From Chloroflexia bacterium (GTDB lineage Bacteria > Chloroflexota > Chloroflexia > Thermomicrobiales > UBA6265), in contig JACCYK010000492.1 of NCBI GenBank assembly GCA_013696525.1, positions 1-6,950 of the forward strand: a DNA stretch of 6,950 nucleotides, read 5' to 3'. Positions 4,791 to 6,950 of the stretch are shown piece by piece. The position numbers were made by a program, and so were the translations under genes. Position 1 is the first letter of the stretch. Each line of letters starts with the position of its first letter. The notes below the pieces were generated by a model, which was not told the DNA's origin, did not search any database, and saw only the letters and a program-made list of their open reading frames with translations.

Positions 4791-6950
4791 GTGGGAGATC
4801 GGCACGAGCGCGGGCTCACAATCACCGGACCTCAGCCCGGGCCGCTAGCGGCGGCGGTGCTGGCAGCTGGGCCACCGGTCGTCGCCGCGGAGCCGCCAGT
4901 CGAGGACATTCTCGGGACTGACGCGGCGTCCGTGACCGCGACGCCGGGATGGCGCCCGCGCCTCACGGTCGAGCAGGGGGTCTACGCCCTGCTCATCATC
5001 CTGGCGGCGCTGACCCGATTTTGGGACCTCGGCAGTCGCACCCTCCACCACGACGAAAGCCTGCATACCTATTACTCATGGCTCTACACGACCGGCCAGG
5101 GCTACGTTCACGATCCGTTGATGCACGGCCCCTTCCTGTTCCACGCGGTCGGCTTGGCCTATCTGCTGCTGGGCGACTCCGAGGTGACCAGCCGGCTGAT
5201 GCCGGTCCTCTTCGGCGTCGCCCTGGTCTGGCTGCCCTATCTGCTGCGGGGTCCGCGCTTCCTGGGTCAGTGGGGGGCGCTTGCCGCGTCGGCCCTGATC
5301 CTGATCTCGCCCGCGTTGCTCTACCAGAGCCGCTACCTGCGGCACGACATGTTCACCCTGACCGGCACCTTGCTGCTCTTCATCGCGATTGTGCGGTACG
5401 TGGAGAAACCGGAACGGCGCTGGCTGATCACGATCGGGATCACCCTGCCCTGTCTCATCGCCAACCACGAGATCATCTTCGGCTTGCTGGCGGTCTTCGT
5501 TGGCATGCTCGGCCTCGCCTTGCTGTGGGGCCGGCTGCGGCCGATCACGCCGGTGGTGATCGTCACCGGGGCGGCCTTCCTGGCCTCCTGGCTGATCCTG
5601 CCGCGCCTGCTGGGGGCGACCCTGCCCGATATTCCCTGGGAGAACCCGACGCGGGACAATCAGCTCACGTTCTACCGGGAATTTCTCACGTATCCGGCGC
5701 TGATCGTCTCCGTCCTGGCCCTGATCGCCGGCGTGGCCGCCGCCGGCCTGATCCTGCGGCGGCGACCGGGCGCCCCGCGGGGGGCGGTGCTGGCCGGGGA
5801 CGGGATCGTGCCAACCGCGGGTGATGACGCCGGTGACGGGACGGCCCTCACTCCCAACCCCGCTCTCACGATTGGGAGCGGGGAGCCGGTGCCGGACCAT
5901 GCTCCCAAAGTTGGTCTCGTGCCGTCGCTGTTTGGGAGCTCCCGTTTCGGTACCGTCGAGGCCGCGGTCTACCATCTCTGGCTCGATCGGACCGGCTTCA
6001 ACTGGATGATCGGGCTCACCATCGGCATCTCGGTGGTGCTCTTTACCAGCCTCTTCACCAACCTCTACGGCCTCGCCACCGCGACCATCGCCACCGACGG
6101 CACGCTCCTTTACTGGCTGGGGCAGCACGACTACCGGCGGGGCGAGCAGCCCTGGTTCTACTACCTGCTCTTGCTGCCGCAGTACGAGTTCATCGCCGTG
6201 CTGCTGGGCCTGGCGGCGGCGGTCGTGATTGCCGTGCGCTCGGTGCGCGTCGGGTTGGGCCGGATCGCACCGGGATCCCGCTTCTTCTTTCAGCTCTTCT
6301 TGCTGGCCTGGTTTGCCGGGATCCTGGGCGGGCTCTCCTGGGCGGGTGAGAAAATGCCCTGGCTGATGACCCACATCACGCTGCCGGCGACCCTGCTGGC
6401 CGCCGCCCTGATCGGGGAGCTGATCGAACGATGGTGGGCGCCGTCTCGCCGGGCACCAGGGGGCCGCGCGTGGGCGCTGCCGGAGTGGTCGGTCAGCGCC
6501 GCCTTGGTGGTGGTCGGCGTGGGCTGGTTTCTGCTGGCGGCTCGCCTCTCCTACGGCGAGTTTGTGCCGTCGGCGGCCGCGGGCGGCTGGGAGCGGGCGG
6601 TGAGCCCGTGGGCCGCCGGGCGCTGGTGGTGGCTGGCGCTGCCGCCCTTGGCGTCGCTGGCGATCATCGGCGGCGGTTTGCTCTGGCGCGGGGCGCGCCG
6701 CACCGGTCTGGCCGTGCTGCTGTCCTTGGTGGTCATGCTCGCCGGGCTGCAGATCCATGTGGCCTGGCGGTTGGTGTATGAAGAAGGGGATGTGCCGCGG
6801 GATATGATGGTCTACACCCAGACCGCTCCCGACGTCTCCCGCATGATCGGCGAGCTGGCGGTCTTGTCAGAGGAGCTGACCGGCGGCGCCGGGCTCGAGA
6901 TCTGGTACGACAACAATCAAGGCGTCTCCTGGCCCTTGCAGTGGTACCTG
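4791..6950 (+). CDS. TIGR03663 family (Agl23-like) GT-C fold membrane protein (3' end off window)
   Basis: The frame is open from GTG 4791 to the last base, 720 residues with no stop; the C-terminus is outside. About 60 polar N-terminal residues precede the first span (about 64-78). The first outer loop carries HHDESLH (86-92), whose Asp-Glu pair occupies the catalytic position of GT-C glycosyltransferases such as protein mannosyltransferases. Then follow DPLMHGPFLFH (108-118), SRYLRHD (180-186), NHE (225-227), GEKMPWLMTH (519-528), YTQTAPDVSR (675-684) and WYDNNQGVSWPLQWYL (705-720), the usual landmarks of TIGR03663. Archaeal Agl23 is linked to flippase activity in N-glycosylation; the bacterial role is not established, and lipid-linked sugar transfer or export at the cell surface is inferred. 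Residues 324-385 form a loop rich in Gly, Ala, Pro and Asp that contains an in-frame palindromic repeat. The gene is divergent from amt. Confidence 0.9.
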   Translation, partial: MGDRHERGLTITGPQPGPLAAAVLAAGPPVVAAEPPVEDILGTDAASVTATPGWRPRLTVEQGVYALLIILAALTRFWDLGSRTLHHDESLHTYYSWLYTTGQGYVHDPLMHGPFLFHAVGLAYLLLGDSEVTSRLMPVLFGVALVWLPYLLRGPRFLGQWGALAASALILISPALLYQSRYLRHDMFTLTGTLLLFIAIVRYVEKPERRWLITIGITLPCLIANHEIIFGLLAVFVGMLGLALLWGRLRPITPVVIVTGAAFLASWLILPRLLGATLPDIPWENPTRDNQLTFYREFLTYPALIVSVLALIAGVAAAGLILRRRPGAPRGAVLAGDGIVPTAGDDAGDGTALTPNPALTIGSGEPVPDHAPKVGLVPSLFGSSRFGTVEAAVYHLWLDRTGFNWMIGLTIGISVVLFTSLFTNLYGLATATIATDGTLLYWLGQHDYRRGEQPWFYYLLLLPQYEFIAVLLGLAAAVVIAVRSVRVGLGRIAPGSRFFFQLFLLAWFAGILGGLSWAGEKMPWLMTHITLPATLLAAALIGELIERWWAPSRRAPGGRAWALPEWSVSAALVVVGVGWFLLAARLSYGEFVPSAAAGGWERAVSPWAAGRWWWLALPPLASLAIIGGGLLWRGARRTGLAVLLSLVVMLAGLQIHVAWRLVYEEGDVPRDMMVYTQTAPDVSRMIGELAVLSEELTGGAGLEIWYDNNQGVSWPLQWYL
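5844..5883. repeat. REP-like palindromic repeat, copy B, inside a coding sequence
   Basis: Left part GCCCTCACTCCCAACCCC, then CCCCGCTC/GAGCGGGG arms around a 10-base loop; it matches copy A at 3221-3256. In the reading frame of the Agl23-like gene it encodes ALTPNPALTIGSG (352-364), close to the LTPNPSP..GRGE peptide that well-known dispersed bacterial repeats give when translated. It adds no stop or frameshift and lies in a loop rather than a membrane span. Confidence 0.72.
5901..5939. repeat. perfect 9-bp inverted repeat inside the Agl23-like gene
   Basis: GCTCCCAAA (5901-5909) and TTTGGGAGC (5931-5939) are exact reverse complements separated by 21 bases. The arms share the TTGGGAGC core with copies A and B, so this is probably a diverged or rearranged part of the same repeat. 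With copy B it accounts for about 95 bases of the low-complexity loop-coding region. Confidence 0.6.

Noticed and set aside
4949..5824. 291-residue plus-strand frame overlapping the Agl23-like gene in another phase
   Set aside because: Shadow of the 4791-6950 frame, Pro/Arg/Ala-rich with no recognisable domain.
5076..6758. 560-residue open frame on the minus strand opposite the Agl23-like gene
   Set aside because: The Gln/Arg/Pro/Asp-rich translation is typical of antisense to GC-rich membrane-protein codons, and the plus strand carries clear family motifs throughout.

Overview
The window is GC-rich, uses GTG as well as ATG starts, and carries a TIGR03663/Agl23-type membrane protein, a large AAA/TPR regulator and an LTPNP-type dispersed repeat. 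Together these suggest a Chloroflexota bacterium, possibly of the Thermomicrobia/Sphaerobacter kind. That placement is inference from gene content and composition; there is no rRNA or other firm marker. The two largest genes both run off the window (one at each end). Several long open frames that look impressive are antisense shadows of real genes.

Layout. (1) 1-2055, minus strand: the N-terminal 685 residues of a STAND/AAA_16 ATPase regulator with Walker A and B and a TPR-like helical region; the C-terminus lies beyond position 1. (2) 2056-2597: about 540 bp with no convincing gene, holding a candidate promoter for the ATPase gene and one good hairpin. (3) 2598-4470, minus strand: a probable cluster read in the order amt (ammonium channel, 404 aa), a 44-aa single-span membrane microprotein, and a 118-aa protein with a His-rich start and an acidic tail. 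Each has its own Shine-Dalgarno sequence. No PII (glnK/glnB) gene is present, although the Amt C-terminal tail looks like that of PII-regulated channels. (4) 4471-4790: a divergent intergenic region with a perfect 9-bp inverted repeat beside a candidate amt promoter, a second small palindrome and a TATACT box facing the right-hand gene. (5) 4791-6950, plus strand: the first 720 residues of a polytopic GT-C-like protein of the TIGR03663 (Agl23) family.

A REP-like palindromic repeat occurs twice: directly after the amt stop codon, and in frame inside the Agl23-like gene, where it encodes ALTPNPALTIGSG within a variable loop. The most distinctive possible system is the amt / microprotein / His-rich acidic protein cluster, with a possible RNA hairpin over the last gene's ribosome binding site. 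Its link to ammonium transport rests on gene order only.
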